14,131 nt of DNA, from assembly GCA_009785705.1 (NCBI GenBank), contig WQVS01000025.1, positions 1-14,131 of the forward strand, in the 5' to 3' direction. Source of the stretch: Coriobacteriia bacterium. GTDB taxonomy: Bacteria; Actinomycetota; Coriobacteriia; WRKU01; WQUG01. The position numbers were made by a program, and so were the translations under genes. Under the pieces are notes generated by a model. It had not been told where the DNA came from. It saw only the letters and a program-made list of their open reading frames with translations, and made no database searches. How positions within the stretch are numbered: the first letter of the stretch is position 1; every line of letters starts with the position of its first letter. Below are positions 13,797-14,131 of this stretch, piece after piece.

Positions 13797-14131
13797 GCTC
13801 TAAACTCAACTTTCCCTTATATAGCCTATAGCTAACATCTGATTGTGCAGCAATAACAGTAGAGTGTGTTACTACTATTACACACTTGTTATGTTCTTTA
13901 GCTAATTTCTTAAAAATATCTATAAGTTCTGTTTCCATCTCTTCATTTAAGTTTCCTGTAGGTTCATCAGCTAGTATTAAATCTACATTTGTAGCTAGTG
14001 CTCTAGCTATAGCTACTCTTTGTTGTTCTCCACCTGAAAGTTTAGTTACAGACCTATCTGCTTTGTCTTTTGTAATACCTAGGTAGTCTAGTAAGTTATA
14101 AGCTATTTCTTTATGATTAGAGGGAAGTTCA
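13789..14131 (-). CDS. ABC transporter ATP-binding protein (partial, C-terminal part)
   Basis: Only the last 113 codons are in the window; the N-terminus with Walker A lies beyond the right edge. The visible part has the signature LSGGEQQRVAIARALA (14017-14040 encodes LSGGEQQR), Walker B and D-loop DLILADEPTGNL, and the switch histidine in VIVVTHS. This matches the LolD/MacB/FtsE-like group of small ATPases that pair with FtsX-type permeases; the permease would be outside the window. The gene ends in TGA overlapping the GTG start of the PASTA gene. It is AT-rich and prefers AGA/AGG, CTA, TTA and ATA codons, unlike the core genes, which suggests transfer from a low-GC relative. Confidence 0.9.
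   Translation of the reverse strand, partial: ELPSNHKEIAYNLLDYLGITKDKADRSVTKLSGGEQQRVAIARALATNVDLILADEPTGNLNEEMETELIDIFKKLAKEHNKCVIVVTHSTVIAAQSDVSYRLYKGKLSLERE

Overview
The window looks like a chromosomal housekeeping region of a Gram-positive actinobacterium. The minus-strand order tilS-hpt-ftsH-folE-folP/folK-panB-panC matches the tilS/hpt/ftsH/fol neighbourhood known from many Actinomycetota. The two-component pair is of the OmpR/RegX3 type, and a membrane-anchored PASTA protein points to a Gram-positive wall. Base composition by eye is mid-40s to low-50s percent GC in the core genes. That would suit a member of Coriobacteriia (Atopobium/Olsenella-like), but this placement is inference, not proof.

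Layout. Bases 1-321 hold no gene I can name, but they contain a 191-bp imperfect palindrome (143-333) that looks like a small non-autonomous mobile element; its right end supplies the last codons and stop of prfA. prfA (release factor 1) runs leftwards from 1389. Divergent from it is a plus-strand unit: an OmpR-family response regulator (1501), a histidine kinase with almost no extracytoplasmic part (2215), and a small, very acidic secreted or membrane-anchored protein (3556), closed by a strong hairpin terminator at 3981-4022.

Everything from 4053 to 12048 is on the minus strand and reads as one long co-directional series: tilS, hpt, ftsH, folE, a folP-folK fusion, panB and panC, with a probable terminator at 4053-4093. 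folE overlaps the end of ftsH and panC overlaps the end of panB. FolE and FolP/FolK make the pterin and dihydropteroate parts of folate. PanB uses a folate one-carbon donor to start pantothenate synthesis and PanC finishes it, so the two pathways are chemically linked as well as adjacent. FolB, FolC and PanD are not encoded here.

Rightmost is a second minus-strand unit: the 3' end of an ABC transporter ATPase (truncated by the window edge) overlapping an unusual PASTA protein that has a cytoplasmic acidic domain, one membrane span and about five PASTA-like modules but no kinase domain. The body of this gene and the ABC gene use AGA/AGG arginine codons and are AT-richer, whereas both ends of the PASTA gene and the core genes use CGN more freely. 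This suggests a mosaic or transferred segment.

The most interesting leads are the palindromic element at prfA, the PASTA/ABC module with its internal codon switch, the short-loop sensor kinase next to an acidic membrane protein, phased direct repeats upstream of ftsH, and C-terminal extensions on PanB and FolP-FolK. I saw no CRISPR array, rRNA or tRNA.
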